A DNA stretch of 64,000 nt. Origin: Paramecium octaurelia. Lineage: Eukaryota > Ciliophora > Oligohymenophorea > Peniculida > Parameciidae. Below, piece by piece: positions 36,837 through 50,600 of this stretch. Positions within the stretch are counted from its first letter, which is position 1. Every line of letters begins with the position of its first letter. The notes under the pieces were generated by a model. The model ran no database searches and was not told the origin of the DNA. It saw nothing but the letters and a program-made list of their open reading frames with translations. Both the position numbers and the translations under genes were made by a program. The DNA is taken from positions 248,001-312,000 of the forward strand of contig CAJJDP010000066.1 in the NCBI GenBank assembly GCA_905182995.1, given 5' to 3'.

Positions 36837-38268
36837 TCATAATTATGTAAATGAAATAATATCTTACATATGCCTAGCTATGCAATAATGCTTAGCATCT
36901 TGATATTTAGAAATAAATTCTTTAACTGACCCTCCTTATTTTAATCGATTTAGAGTTTATCTAGTTTCTGCAATTCCAATAGTTTCGACACACTATTCCA
37001 TCTTTAGTTTGATTAAATTATTTATTGCATTTTATGGTTTGATAGGAGCATCCAAATACTGAGGTTTTTAGATGAAGTCGATGAATAAAGGTTTCGGTTT
37101 TGGAGAAAGCATTTTACGATTAGTAAAAGAGGGGAAATTTTATCTACTGAATGTATTACTTCTAATAATAGTGTTAGATTAAGTTCCTTTAGTTTATTAA
37201 GATATTGGTCTAACAGTAAGCGTTTCATTTAGTTTTTCTTAATTCAACTTAGGTATAATTAGTTTACTTCTATTTTTTGATTCCATGTTAATAGTGTTAT
37301 TGTTATTTGATCTATTTTATTCAATAATTTGTTAATTATTTGTATTTGTATTTGGTTCTTTTGCTTCTAAATCTAAATTATCAATAAAGACACTTTTCCT
37401 TTTCTATTTCTACTATTTACTATTACACCAAAACTCAAAGGTTTCTTATTATTCATGAGTAAAAGTAAAATGCTTTTATTATAACAAGATTTTAAAGTTT
37501 TCATTATGTACTAATTCACGAATATCTAATCTACCAGTTTCTTGGAAATCAAGACAAGTTGTGATTATGAATCGAAGTTCCTTGGAATATATCGATGGAA
37601 TCTTTACAATTCTTAAATGATAATTTCAATTACGCTCCTCCATTAAGAATAACTGCTTTGATTTGCTCTATAATCTCTGACTTAAATAATTGTCTCTGTG
37701 TCGTCAATTCGTATAATACAAGACCAAATTGATAGATCATCGATTTATAAGTAAAATTATTCTGAAATAATAATTCTGGAGGTCTGTAACTAGGTTTTTG
37801 ATGCTGTATTAAGTTATCAATTCCAAAATCACAAATCCTAACTTATTCCTAATGTATCAATATATTTTCAGGGTTTAAACCTTTATAACATATTTTATTC
37901 TCTCTCAAGTATATCAAAACAAATATGATTTGTATAAAAATTTTACAAATCACTCTTTCGGAAATGAAACTTCCGAGATGCTCACTTATGAACTATTTTA
38001 AATTTCCTTAATCTGCATATTCCATTATTATTATTAAATTATCCTCTAATCTAAATACTTCCTTTAGTTTGATAACAAAGGGTATTTAGCATTGCTTCAT
38101 TCTTTATATTTCGCATAAAGCTAAATATCATTTTAATCTCATACCTTAGTTAGAGAATCCAACAAATTCCTTCATAGCGTATGTGTTGTTATCTTTTATA
38201 TTTCTGACTTTATGAATTATTGTAGACTTTGATTCATAAATTTTCTCTAAAATTTAGTAATTCTGCAT
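36837..38268 (-). CDS. Pseudokinase with degraded catalytic loop
   Basis: Introns 38121-38144 (24) and 37612-37633 (22 nt) give 461 residues. The kinase fold is visible: AMKEF lysine, LIIIMEYADQGNLKQFI hinge, CDFGID magnesium motif, and RPPELLF in place of APE. The catalytic loop reads YKGLNPENIL where HRDLKPEN is expected, so the catalytic Asp is replaced by Gly. Glycine-loop is also poor. It therefore probably binds rather than phosphorylates partners. Layout (N-terminal kinase, long polar tail) resembles NEK-type ciliate kinases. It converges with the CC2D1-like gene, the stops being 28 bp apart. Confidence 0.82.
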
Positions 38269-38664
38269 TTATTATTATTAATAAATAGAAAGTGGAAGTT
38301 AATCAATAAAGTTAAGAAATTATAAGACAATAAATGACCTTTATACCCCTCTTAAAATAAATTTAAAGGACTTTAAGTTATTTCATATGTTTTGAAATTA
38401 AAAGCGCAGAATTTTTTTCATATAAAATTTTAATGGTAGAATTCCATTTTTTTAAGAATTAAAACTACAATAGATTTTTCTAGTTGTTATTGTATTTGAT
38501 GTATATCATCTCATAATGACCACATATATGAAAATCATCAAGAATAGGAATATAATATTATTTATATACTATGATACAATAAAGGAACCTTATTTCTGTA
38601 TAAGATAAGAATCCATTTTAAATTAATATAATAAGTTTAAAATTTATGTTTATTTCATATGTAA
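38269..38664. other. Intergenic, nothing recognised
   Basis: AT-rich spacer between the start of the pseudokinase and the stop of the next minus-strand gene. No convincing ORF, RNA gene or repeat. Confidence 0.4.
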
Positions 38665-41600
38665 TCAAGGTTTACAAAATTTATTCTTTTTAGAATCTTT
38701 GTTTTCAATCAGTATTTATATCCTAGTAATATCTTCACTTCTAAGGCCTTTCGTATATTCTTCAAACTATTACTATTCAAGGCATTGTATATCTCTTTAA
38801 ATAATTAATCATAAAGCTTACTTTTAGAACCAATTTGCTAAAGCAGTCCAAGATGATAATAATGTAATTTATTTCTTTAATTATTTCAACCCATCTTATC
38901 TTAATTTAAACATCATGTATAAAATCAGAAAAATCCCTTTAATTTATTCAGGATTATTTTTAAAATAGGAGAGAAAATTGATTTTTAAAAGAATTCTGTT
39001 GTAAATAACTAAATTTCCATAAATGAACGTCGTCACCAATATTCGTCTAAAGTAATTTATAAAAATTTAATTGGAATTGTGAATTGAATAGGTTTCAATC
39101 AATAAGTGCCAAAATGATATTGGTATCTGAGATAGTAATTATTATTTTGTGTTTTCTACTATCAATGTGACACTTTCCAATAATGTAATTGCTCTAATTG
39201 ATAATTTTGATGTAAGAAGTTAAGTTAAAAGTATCTTACATATTAAGGTTAAGTGATCATTGAAATTAAATTAAAAGATTTTAGGTTTATATTATGACAA
39301 TATTAAATTATAAATTCTACCTGCAAGAAGGAAAGTACATAAGAAGTCCTCTTCTTATTTCTATTTCAATAAATAATTCTTGGCTATGATATCTATAAAA
39401 CAGGATTTATTTTCCCCTATTAAAATATTTAGATAGAATTCTGGATGTTCAAAATGATGGTTATTTTATAAAATAAATTTCCTTTAAGAAAAAATCATAT
39501 GAAGGATATCGTAGATACATTATAATACACCCTTTGTATAATTCTCATTTCTTTATGAAAGTTTCTGGAATTCATCATCAAACGCCAATTTTTCAAAATC
39601 ATTAATTTATTAATCTTTTAACTCTGGTGGATAAATACAAAATTCTTTTTCTATATCATAGCTTTTGATGGATCCCACTAAATGGTTGAACTTATTTAAA
39701 ATGATAGAGTTTTAGATTCTTGACTTATTCAAGGATTCAGTTATGTTAATGTAGGATGATTATTGACTTAATCGTTTTTGATTAGATAATGATCTACTAT
39801 GAAGCATGATCATTTAGGTTGGTCTTTTTACTAGCATTCTTTAAAACATAGGTTTTTATACTATTTCTTAAGGATTCTTTTTGTTGATTAATTAAATTTA
39901 TTCAGTCAATACTCCAAACAAATTACTTGGGTTAGTCAAAGCCTGTAATTGACTTCTTGTGGTGCTATTTGTAGTAGTTTAAGGCATATTATCGAATTCA
40001 ACAGGATTAACAACTAATGATCGTTTAATACTACCATCAAGCATGGATGCTAATTTTGGTGCTAAAATTGTTCTTCTTCTAGTAGGACTGAATATCGTTG
40101 TAGTTTATTCTTCAATTTTAAGGTATTTGGTCTATAAAAATTAAGGGGGAGTGGCTGCAAGAGACATTCTTTGTTTCGCTTTACTTTCTTTTTTCTTAGA
40201 TGCTTGATCTAACATTCTTTCAAAAATCTTTAATGTTTTTTAACACTTATTGGGTAGATAATGGAAAATTTTATCAAGATCCTAATCAAATTCATCAATT
40301 TCTTCTGCTACTTTTTTTTATTCTGGTTAAGGAAATTGCTTTTCAACTTGTAAGGGAGTAAAATCTGGTCTTTTTAATATTTCTTCTAATTTCTTAGGTC
40401 TATATAATTCATTTGATTTTAAAGTGATAACATCATCAATGGTTTTTAAATCGAATATAGTCATTTTAAGTAAATCAAAAAAAAAATTAGAAAGTTCGAA
40501 ATACTTCCAAATTAATTAACTAGATTAAATATGAACTTTGTTGTAAGGAGTTTGTATAAAATTCATTAGTTAAGTGAAAAATTAAGAGATTTCTGGAATA
40601 TCTAAAAATAGCATCAATCTATAGGGGATATTATAAAAAATCAGGAAGAATATTGACATTTCAGGGTCTTGATATAAAAGGAAGGAGAGATATTGCACAA
40701 TAATTTCTGGACAAATAGTGATGGCCACCAAATCCTATTTTAAACATTCATAAATCATTGAATATGCTCTTTAATAATATTCTTTGTTAACTCTGGTAAG
40801 CAAAAAATTATTTCTATTATCAGTTATAACTTGCATAGTTCTAAAAGCCCTAAATTAAAGCAAGGGTCTTCTTTCTTATGACACATTAACATTTAATTGT
40901 CTAAATGAAGGAGGCTCAGGAGGATTAAGATCTACATAAAAATTATATAATTTCTACAATTAAAATGATATATTTACATTTGGAATTACTTAAGGGTTTT
41001 TTGTTGGAAACAATAGAAATGACAAAAATAAGTCCAAGAGCACATTTGACTTAAAAACTTCGCTACTCAATTAATCAACAGTTGCATGATTAGCTACTAA
41101 TAATGGTACTTCGCTTGGTTGAAATAGCCATTCTTCCAACATTTATTATTTTAATTCTTTTTTTGTTAATCCATAATTTGATGCTTCTTCTCTTTTTTAT
41201 TCAATTTTTTCACTTATAAAATCTAAGTTCTTTGAACTCATCACTTAACTTAAGGCTACCAATTCTTAAATATTTATATTTGATATTACAATCTTCAACA
41301 TCGATTTCAAACTATAAATCCAATTCTTTTAACAAAATCCATATATTTCTTTTTTCTAAAGCAAATTGGAAACATGAATTAAGCATGTCAAAATTAGAAT
41401 TATATTTAATGAAACTCTTGAAGAAGTCATTTACTTTTTAACAAACAAATTCATTGTCAAAAAAGGGCAGTTAGATTTTATTGATAAAATTTTTGGAGTT
41501 CTCTAGTAAAAACCATCTAAGTTTGGTATCATTATCACTCACAGTTTAACAATATACTAAAAATGTCAATAATCGGTACAATACTCTCCTGATTAATGAG

Positions 41601-41921
41601 ACATTTAGTAACGCAATCAAAATACAGTTTGACATAGTCATATTCTTCCCAATACCTATCTTATAAAGCATACAATAATAATAAGGCCTATAATGAATTT
41701 ATTGATACACTATTTTCATATAATTGACTGGCGATCAGTAAATATTTCAATATATTAGGTTTTTATTACAACACTGATATAATTGAAGGAAAAGGCAACA
41801 TTCTACTTAATTTTCTGCATACACTAAACATCAAGGTTTATCTTCTATTGTCATCCTATTCTTAAAGCTAAATTTTTTAATACAATTTTACAGTTTCTTT
41901 GAATTACTCACATAATTCCAT
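38665..41921 (-). CDS. Large helical protein of unknown family, 1061 aa
   Basis: Introns 41517-41538 (22, starts GTG), 41192-41213 (22, starts GTG) and 38795-38821 (27 nt) give an uninterrupted 1,061-residue protein from ATG 41921 to TGA 38665. Almost entirely helical (SLQALLLLYALQDRYW, VPLLVANHATVDQLSS, RAITLLESVTLIVEN), suggesting an ARM/HEAT-like or nucleoporin-like solenoid; a Ser/Thr/Arg-rich linker occupies about residues 560-690 (SPTRRRTILAPKLAS). No catalytic motif or transmembrane segment. A 250-bp part of the C-terminal half (39402-39651) occurs inverted at 54872-55122 inside another gene. Family not recognised. Confidence 0.75.
39402..39651 (-). repeat. Segment duplicated in inverted orientation (copy A)
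   Basis: About 250 bp that recurs, reverse-complemented, at 54872-55122 with only a handful of differences (roughly four substitutions and two single-base indels). Here it is ordinary coding sequence of the 1,061-residue gene, encoding INDFEKLAFDDEFQKLSQRN and flanks, so this is likely the source copy. Confidence 0.85.
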
Positions 41922-41949
41922 TTTATTAATTATTTAATTTAAAAGTATC

Positions 41950-43039
41950 ATGAAAAAGTTAATACTTGTACTTGGTGGCTCTACTTTTATGGGAAAGGAA
42001 TTATTGTAGGATCTTTCTTAAAATGAGTCTTATGAAGTTCATTATATAAATAGAGGAAAAAATTATTGGAACAATGCAGTAAATCAGATAAAGAATGTTT
42101 TTTATACATACGGTAATCGAGAAGACGCAAATGATTTTACTACTTTGATAAAGTATCTTTCAAAAAAACTCGGGGTTGGAGTTAATGGTAGAATTTGGGA
42201 ATCTGTTGTTGATTTCTCTGCATTTTATAGTAATTAAGTGAAATCTGTGTATGCTGCTTTAAGAGGGTTGTGCAATTTATACATATTTATATCAACTGAT
42301 TCAATCTATGATGTATGTAAGATAAGAAAAATACCGATAACAGAAGATCAAGATTAAAGAAAAGAATTATCATAATCTTAAAAGAAGGGAGAGAGTTATG
42401 GCCATGTAATAATTAATATGAATAATTAGAATAAATTGAAATGTGAAGAGTTTCTATAAAATTATGTTATCGAAGGTTCATTTCGATATATAATTTTAAG
42501 ACTGCCAGATGTTATTGGACCTTTTGATGATTCTGGAAGATTTTTCGCCTTGGTAAAATGGCTTCAATAAAATGACAAGCATCCTATTTAAGTGGTAAAT
42601 GTGATAATTAATTAGTTAGGATTAAGCTGTGCAATCAGAATAAATTAGTCTTGTATATAGCACAGATGTTGTGAATTGCGTAAAATATTTCATTTAAAAT
42701 ATTCCATAATAAAATTAAATTTATAATGTTTGTTTCGATGAGACAATTTCATATATTGAATTAACTTAGGTGATAGTAATACTTTAATACTAATTTTAGC
42801 TGGATAAAATATCACAAAAATAGTTAAATATCAAACATGTAGTAGAAGCGAGCAAATTCTATCCTTCAGTTGATTGTGGAATTATTAGCAATAAAAAAAT
42901 CAAAGAATTAGGTATTCAATTCACTCCTTTGATGAAAGCTTTGGAAAAGACGATTGACTTTTTTATGAAGGAAGCATCAAATTATGAAGCAGAAAACAAG
43001 GCTGCTCTTGAAAAGCTTCATAGGAAATTAAATGCTTGA
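41950..43039 (+). CDS. NAD-dependent epimerase/dehydratase-like protein
   Basis: Introns 42595-42619 (25) and 42776-42799 (24 nt; a 30-nt version from 42770 is possible) give 346 residues. The start MKKLILVLGGSTFMGKELL is an extended-SDR nucleotide-binding fold (GGSTFMG), followed by YEVHYINRGK, a VVDFSAF strand, FISTDSIYD (the catalytic Ser/Thr region), ILRLPDVIGPFDDSGRF and VNCVKYFIQ. The canonical YxxxK is seen only weakly as ESYGHVI. It is closest in layout to CSP41-type atypical SDRs, some of which act on RNA rather than sugars. Divergent from the 1,061-residue gene (28 bp between starts). Confidence 0.82.
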
Positions 43040-43323
43040 GCAGGTTATGAATTATGAATGATTTAAATATTAATTCTAATGATATAAAATTGAAAATAAT
43101 TATTTACAATTAATGCAAAAAAAATAATTAAAACTGATTAAATTTTAAGTTCATCTAATTTATTGAATTTAGAGCTTGGATTAATGTTATGGATTGAATT
43201 TACTTACAATTTAGACATTTTTATTTTGTTTAAGCTTGTATTGATTAAATACATACTATAATCAGAAATATATGTTTGGATATCATCATAATTGTGTATG
43301 ATTTTTATTAATTATAATTTATT
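43040..43323. other. Intergenic spacer
   Basis: Very AT-rich, no feature recognised. Confidence 0.4.
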
Positions 43324-44890
43324 ATGAAACATTCTTTATATTTTGTATCCTCTAAGTAGTAATCGTTTTGGAATAGAGATTTAAATGCCTTAGTTAATTA
43401 CGATTTTCGTGAATTGTCCGAAAATTAAAAGACTATTGTATTGATTAAACAAGGCCAAATTCTCAAGATGATAACTCCTCGGAGATACAAAATTTATAGA
43501 CAACACTTATTCTATTTTCGAAAGGTAAGGAATTTATTTTATAAGTGATTTAATGAAGAGTGGTGAAATTGGAGGCTTTCTCCTTCTTAAAAATGTATAT
43601 TGTTCTTTTCGCAATAAAGACAATACTATTCTTATTACCCTATCCCATGATTTTTAGTAAATTGTGCTACAAACCGGAAATAAATCAGAAGAAGTTGAAA
43701 ATTTTATTGTTGAATTGAAACAGAATTGCATCCAAGAATCAATACCCCTTGCATTCTAATGTTTAAAGTAAAAAATCGGGGAAGGCATTACTTCAGAGGT
43801 AATTTCTTAAGATTATTTGTTCTAGGTATTTGTGATAAATCATCTAAATAATGAAAAATTTGCAATTAAAAAAGTGATAAAAGCCCCATTAGGACATAAG
43901 ATGAGAGAAAAACAAGCAAAAAGTTTGGCTGAAGAAATATTTATTATGCGTAGCCTAGACAATCCGAATATTCCGAAATTATATGAAGTATATGAAAGTG
44001 ATGGTATCTTTTTATAATTAAAACCTAGATTCTGTAGAATTATTAATGACTTATTATGAAGGTGGTCATTTATATGAAAAGCTATAGAATTTTTCACTCA
44101 AACAAAAATAACAATTAGTAAGAGATATTCTAGAAACAATGAATTATGTCCATTCATAATAAATTATGCATCGAGACTTGAAGCCATAAAATATCATGTA
44201 CAAAGACAAAGACCCTTCCAGCACTGATGTAGCCATAATTGATTTTGGATTTTCGACTAATTATAAATATTAAGAGCATGTATTATATAATTGTGGTACT
44301 CCTGGATATGCAGCGCCTGAAGTTCAAGAATATAAGGAAAAATAAAAAATGTATACCACTTAATGTGATGTTTTCAGTTTGGGTATCATAATTTATGAAA
44401 TGTAAATTCATTATTTATAATTAGCTTCTATGGGGTTCATCCTTTTAAATCATCTAATTCTGGCAGTCTTTGTTTCAATGAGAAGATCAAGTTGCCCTAA
44501 TCATTAAAAAATCTCATTATTTAAATGACTCGAATTCAACCTAAATATAGATTCACATTAAAGGAATGTCTAGAACAAGACTTTTTTCGGGAAAATCTAG
44601 ATTCTAATTGCTTTGATGATTTGTTGAAATTCAGTTTGGTCGATTCAATCTATTAAAAATCTTAGAATGTTTCAAGAAAAAATTCTATAGATCCTTCAAT
44701 CAAATAAGAAAAATAAAATAAAAATGAATCTGTTAAAAATAAAACTATTAATTCTACTGTCGCTGAATCCAGAAATCTTCTTTTTAAAAGCTTTGGTCCC
44801 ATTGAACAACTACTACAAGATGATTTACAATTTAGTGAGAATCACAATTTTCCAACTGACTATAACAATTTACTTTAAAAAAGAATTTGA
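43324..44890 (+). CDS. PH domain plus CAMK-like protein kinase, 485 aa
   Basis: Introns of 34, 27, 25 and 23 nt (43525-43558, 43799-43825, 44004-44028, 44402-44424) give 485 residues. Residues ~30-130 have a PH-like pattern (IKQGQILKMITPRRYKIYRQ, SFRNKDNTILITLSHDFQQI). Kinase: IGEGITSEVFVINHL, FAIKKVIKA, MTYYEGGHLYEKL, HSQQIMHRDLKPQNIMYKD, IIDFGFS, NCGTPGYAAPEV, DVFSLGIIIYEI. All catalytic residues are present. Polar Ser/Asn/Lys tail. PH plus CAMK-type kinase suggests phosphoinositide-guided signalling at membranes; no EF-hands, so not a CDPK. Confidence 0.9.
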
Positions 44891-45059
44891 AATTTAAAGA
44901 AATTCTCGCATTGATGATCGCCTTAATTTATATATTTTGTATTTGATTACTTGAAAACAATAAATTTAATTTATTATGAAGTATCTGTTAGTACAGTATT
45001 TAAATCTTCAAGTTTATATAGTGATTATAAAATATATTAAATATTCGATCCCATCATTA

Positions 45060-46195
45060 ATAAATTAAGATGTGGATTCCAATGGGGCAAATTACTTCAA
45101 TCACCAAAAACCTCAAAGGAAAAAACTGATAAATATCATCCATCTCCTCAGGACTAAGCTATAAATATTATCAGAAAATTGTACAAATTTAAGATAAAAA
45201 TAAAGAATATCCTGTTATAATTCATTATAAATATATATTACTCAATATAATATATTAAAGAAAGGCTTCAACAATCTTTGAAGGTCTAAAACTACTATTA
45301 TTAAAGCGATGTGATAATAGTACTAAAATACTATCGTACATGTCATGAGATTAAATTTAATTGTATTTTAAAGCTTATTTTGAGAATCAATATGAGGAGA
45401 AAAATCAAAGTGGAAAAATAACTCAGGACCCTTCACATTGCATAATTAGATTGATTGAACATGGAGTTTTCATAAATAAATATAATAGTAAGTCTTACAT
45501 AAAACTGGCCCCAACTAAAATTTTTAGTTCTAATTTTGGAAATCAAAGTTTTCATTAGAATGAATAATTTTAATAACTTTAAACACTTTATATTTTTTAA
45601 TATTTTAAATTGATGCAAATTACAATTATTACATTCTGCTAACTACATCCATGCAAATTTAAACATGTAAAGTTTTAAAAGGCTTGGAAAATTTGAAGAC
45701 AATTTCCATGGGCAACCTTAACAATTCTATTTTTTTCAAACCAAACTCTAAGATACTATAAAAATGTTAACATTTAAATAAATACTCAAGTGTAGAACAG
45801 CATTTTGAATATGTAAAAAAATTACTAAATAAAATTATTAGAAGTTTATCCTAAAGATGATTTAGAAAGTTTATTTTACATTCTAATCTAACTATTAAGC
45901 AAAGGAGAATTCTTCAATTAATCAAAAAAATACAAAACAAGAGTAGAAAATTATAGTGGTATTTTTCGGTTAAACATTCATTTTTACCTGAAAAAGTCCT
46001 AAAGTAAATTTCTTAAATCCTTTTGATTTGCCTATTAATTATGATAGTTTGAGAGCTGTTTTTAAAGGATGTAAGAATTTGAATTTGGGGAATTAATTTA
46101 GTCTAAAAATAGTTTTCTTTAATAAATGGATAAAAAAGTAAAGTGGAAATTCATCTCAAAAATTAGAAATGTAAAATGAAGATTGAAATCTACAT
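45060..46195 (+). pseudogene. Casein-kinase-1-like remnant
   Basis: Pieces in different frames resemble a CK1 C-lobe: VYPKDDLESLFYILIQLL (compare the RRDDLESLGYVLIYFL signature of CK1), then NPFDLPINYDSLRAVF and an ending near 46195. An upstream coding-like piece (45361-45560, ITQDPSHCIIRLIEH) could belong to it. I could not join the pieces with normal introns and no catalytic loop is intact, so it is probably decayed. Confidence 0.4.
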
Positions 46196-47642
46196 AAAAA
46201 TCTCTTAACACAATTAATGAATCATTAAATGAATAGGTCATCGATTTACATCATATTAGTAAATATCAAAAAAAAAATGGAGATTATGTGATTTGAATCC
46301 AGATACGCAAGAATTCAGATGGGGAACTCTCTTTTGAAGAAGAATCAACTAAGAAAAGCTACCTTTATTGCTTCAAATGATAACTTGCTTAAATAGTTTG
46401 TTGTATGAAATTTAGAAATTAAATTCAATGAAGTTTAAAGAAAAAAATATTCATTACAAAAAATAAAATTTGGATTTTAATGATAATTTGATAAGTTAAT
46501 TATCGAAAAAGAAAAAATTTTATCTGATTCATGTTGAAGAAATAAAGTTCAGAAAGTAAAAAATATATTTAAGGTTGTATGTCATTATAATATTACAAGT
46601 GGGCAAACTTCATACCCAATTTTAAAGCAAAGGATTTATCAGAATATTCTATTAGAAAGAAATCACTTCATTTTCTATTGAAATTAATACATTAACTGAG
46701 TCAATTAAATAAAGTTATTTTAATTTTTGATTTTTTTTTTAGTCGTTAATAGACTATATTTAATTGAACTTATTTCTAAATGTGTTTTCATAACCTAATT
46801 TTTATTAATTAGTATTTTCTTTTACGGGGAAGTAATAAAAAATGAAAATGTTCTTCTCATATTAAACTAATTATTGTTTCATAATGATCGTATGTATTTT
46901 TTGTAATTGTTTTATAAATGAATTAAATATTTAAGGTTTAGAATTAATTAAATCATTAGTTTTATTCAAAAACTAACGATTTTTATTACTTATTAATTAA
47001 AAAATAAATATATATTTAAAATGATTCTAAAATAGAATGAATTTTATAATCTCGTCAACTGCATATCCTAAAGTAAATATTGTTAAAAAGAAAACTATTC
47101 AATAATAATAAAATCATTTTCAAAGCAGCTTAAATGAGTAATTAATGAATATATAATGGAACCAAACATAATAATTTTCTATGAATTATTAAAGTCTCAG
47201 TAAATCTTCTTAAAGTTAGAAAGTAATGCCTTACTCTCTTTAATAAATGCGATTATTCGACTTTGAAACACCCTATCAAGAGTTGATTTGGATTATTTTC
47301 TTAATTTAATTTAAACAGATTCTTAATAGTGACTATGGGTGCTTTGGATTTATTTAAAATCCTTTTTCTAATCAAATATTTATGTAGCATAATTTCTAAT
47401 TTGAAAATCTAATTATTTTCCAATATTCCTTTACAATTAACTATTATGATAAGCAAATCCATTCCACAATTATAGTTATCTTATTTTGAGATATTCTGTG
47501 GATTTATTTACATTAAACGATGTTTTAAAATCAACAAAACTCATAAACCTTTAAATAAGAAGCGTATCAAGATATATCAATTAGGATAATAATTGTAATT
47601 TAGAAATAATAATTCTAAATGCTACATGAACATATATTATAA
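46196..47642. other. AT-rich region without recognised gene
   Basis: Short coding-like stretches occur in several frames but no domain, tRNA or consistent exon structure. Possibly decayed sequence following the CK1-like remnant. Confidence 0.35.
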
Positions 47643-50600
47643 TCATATTATTTATTTTTCTAAATGTTTTACAGCTATTCTAAAATATTCTTAAATTTTT
47701 CCTAATTAGCATCTATTGAAATCTTATAAGTCGATAATTTGTTAATCGTTATAGACACCATCTATTAAATTAAAAGAGCCGGAATGTTAAGTAACAAATG
47801 TAAGATAAAGTTTATTATTATTTAACTTTATTTAGCCCTGAATACAATTTTAATGACATATGGAACAATTCATTTCATCAAAATACTATTTATATAGTAA
47901 TTAAAGAACACTAATTAAAACAAGTTTGCTAAAATTACAAGACAATGGGTCTTAAATTATTGCTTCTGCGAGATTATATAATATTATTTCTAAACTAATG
48001 AGAGCAGCTTGTTTCTATTATAACTCATCCAAAATCGCTATTTTATAAATTGTTCTTTCTGAAACATAGTGTGTAAAGTATAATTTATAATCTTCATACA
48101 ATTACGAACATAGGAAGCTTTTTAATTCATAATTTAAATAATGAGGATGTGTATAATACGCAAGACTTTCAACTAAAAATTTAATTGCATTAATCAACTA
48201 CACCTTAGAAGTATCTGCTTTAATAATGCAATTAGGATTTTTTAAATAATCAAACACAGGCATTTTTATAGAAGTCAACGACTTTTTGCATATTCCTCTG
48301 CACCAATTTAATACTGTTTCGTTCAAGACTTTGTCAAATAATGATTCTTTTCCACTCTAAGGCATTTTCAAGACTACATTTTGTTTCTTTTAGAATTTCT
48401 GTAATCTTATGCATGCTCTTACAACTATTACGCTCCTTTTAAAAATTTTCTTAAGAGAATTTAAATTTTATAATTAGAGCAAGTTTTGACTCATAATAAA
48501 TTTAAGACTGTGAGTCTCTGGGGAGACTTTCATCAACTATTTTTTAGGAGACATTGATATTCCTGATTTTTTTGAAGGACTAATCTCAAAATTAAAATCA
48601 GATATGAAGAGATTTCTACTTTACCTATTCGAGAATTGTAAAAGAGGCTGCTCGTTATCAGTCAAGTGGATAGATTCTGTCTTCATTATTCGATTTATTG
48701 TAATTAATTTGATACCAAAATTTATATTAACATCACTATAAAGGATTACAATTAAACAGCCAAGAAAATATTCAAACAAGTTAGCCTTTTTAAAAATATA
48801 TTTGATCATTAAAAGCATATTTTTGTAAGAACTTAAACTTAAAGAATTTTATTTCTAAAAATAGTATTTATGTGATGTATTTTAATATATAATTAAATAA
48901 TATGTAAAATTTGTTAAAATTATTTCTAAGCTAAAGTAAAGTTATAAAATATAATCATTAATAGAAGTCTATAAGAAACAATTATAGATTTTCAATCGTC
49001 TATGATAATTTTAATTTTGGTCTTAAGCTAATTGATTTATCAATTTCTACTTTAGGATAGGTACTTTAAATTATTTAATTCTTTGAAAATAATGTCTGTT
49101 GAGGTTTCAATTTTATAAAATAGCTTTTATTCGATGTTTCCTCAATATTTAATGAGACCACAGTTTTTTGAGCTTGATATTGATATTTCAAACTAGANTA
49201 ATTAAAGAACACTAATTAAAACAAGTTTGCTAAAATTACAAGACAATGGGTCTTAAATTATTGCTTCTGCGAGATTATATAATATTATTTCTAAACTAAT
49301 GAGAGCAGCTTGTTTCTATTATAACTCATCCAAAATCGCTATTTTATAAATTGTTCTTTCTGAAACATAGTGTGTAAAGTATAATTTATAATCTTCATAC
49401 AATTACGAACATAGGAAGCTTTTTAATTCATAATTTAAATAATGAGGATGTGTATAATACGCAAGACTTTCAACTAAAAATTTAATTGCATTAATCAACT
49501 ACACCTTAGAAGTATCTGCTTTAATAATGCAATTAGGATTTTTTAAATAATCAAACACAGGCATTTTTATAGAAGTCAACGACTTTTTGCATATTCCTCT
49601 GCACCAATTTAATACTGTTTCGTTCAAGACTTTGTCAAATAATGATTCTTTTCCACTCTAAGGCATTTTCAAGACTACATTTTGTTTCTTTTAGAATTTC
49701 TGTAATCTTATGCATGCTCTTACAACTATTACGCTCCTTTTAAAAATTTTCTTAAGAGAATTTAAATTTTATAATTAGAGCAAGTTTTGACTCATAATAA
49801 ATTTAAGACTGTGAGTCTCTGGGGAGACTTTCATCAACTATTTTTTAGGAGACATTGATATTCCTGATTTTTTTGAAGGACTAATCTCAAAATTAAAATC
49901 AGATATGAAGAGATTTCTACTTTACCTATTCGAGAATTGTAAAAGAGGCTGCTCGTTATCAGTCAAGTGGATAGATTCTGTCTTCATTATTCGATTTATT
50001 GTAATTAATTTGATACCAAAATTTATATTAACATCACTATAAAGGATTACAATTAAACAGCCAAGAAAATATTCAAACAAGTTAGCCTTTTTAAAAATAT
50101 ATTTGATCATTAAAAGCATATTTTTGTAAGAACTTAAACTTAAAGAATTTTATTTCTAAAAATAGTATTTATGTGATGTATTTTAATATATAATTAAATA
50201 ATATGTAAAATTTGTTAAAATTATTTCTAAGCTAAAGTAAAGTTATAAAATATAATCATTAATAGAAGTCTATAAGAAACAATTATAGATTTTCAATCGT
50301 CTATGATAATTTTAATTTTGGTCTTAAGCTAATTGATTTATCAATTTCTACTTTAGGATAGGTACTTTAAATTATTTAATTCTTTGAAAATAATGTCTGT
50401 TGAGGTTTCAATTTTATAAAATAGCTTTTATTCGATGTTTCCTCAATATTTAATGAGACCACAGTTTTTTGAGCTTGATATTGATATTTCAAACTAGAAA
50501 ATTGTTTCAAAAATAAATATCAAAGTATGCTGACTAACATAATAATAGCAAAATAGTTTTATTTTGTCAATTGAAACAGAATAAAAGCAAATCTATAAAA

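Noticed and set aside
47898-50498. True tandem gene duplication
   Set aside because: Exact identity, a single N at the join and gene continuity on opposite sides favour overlapping contig ends over a biological duplication.
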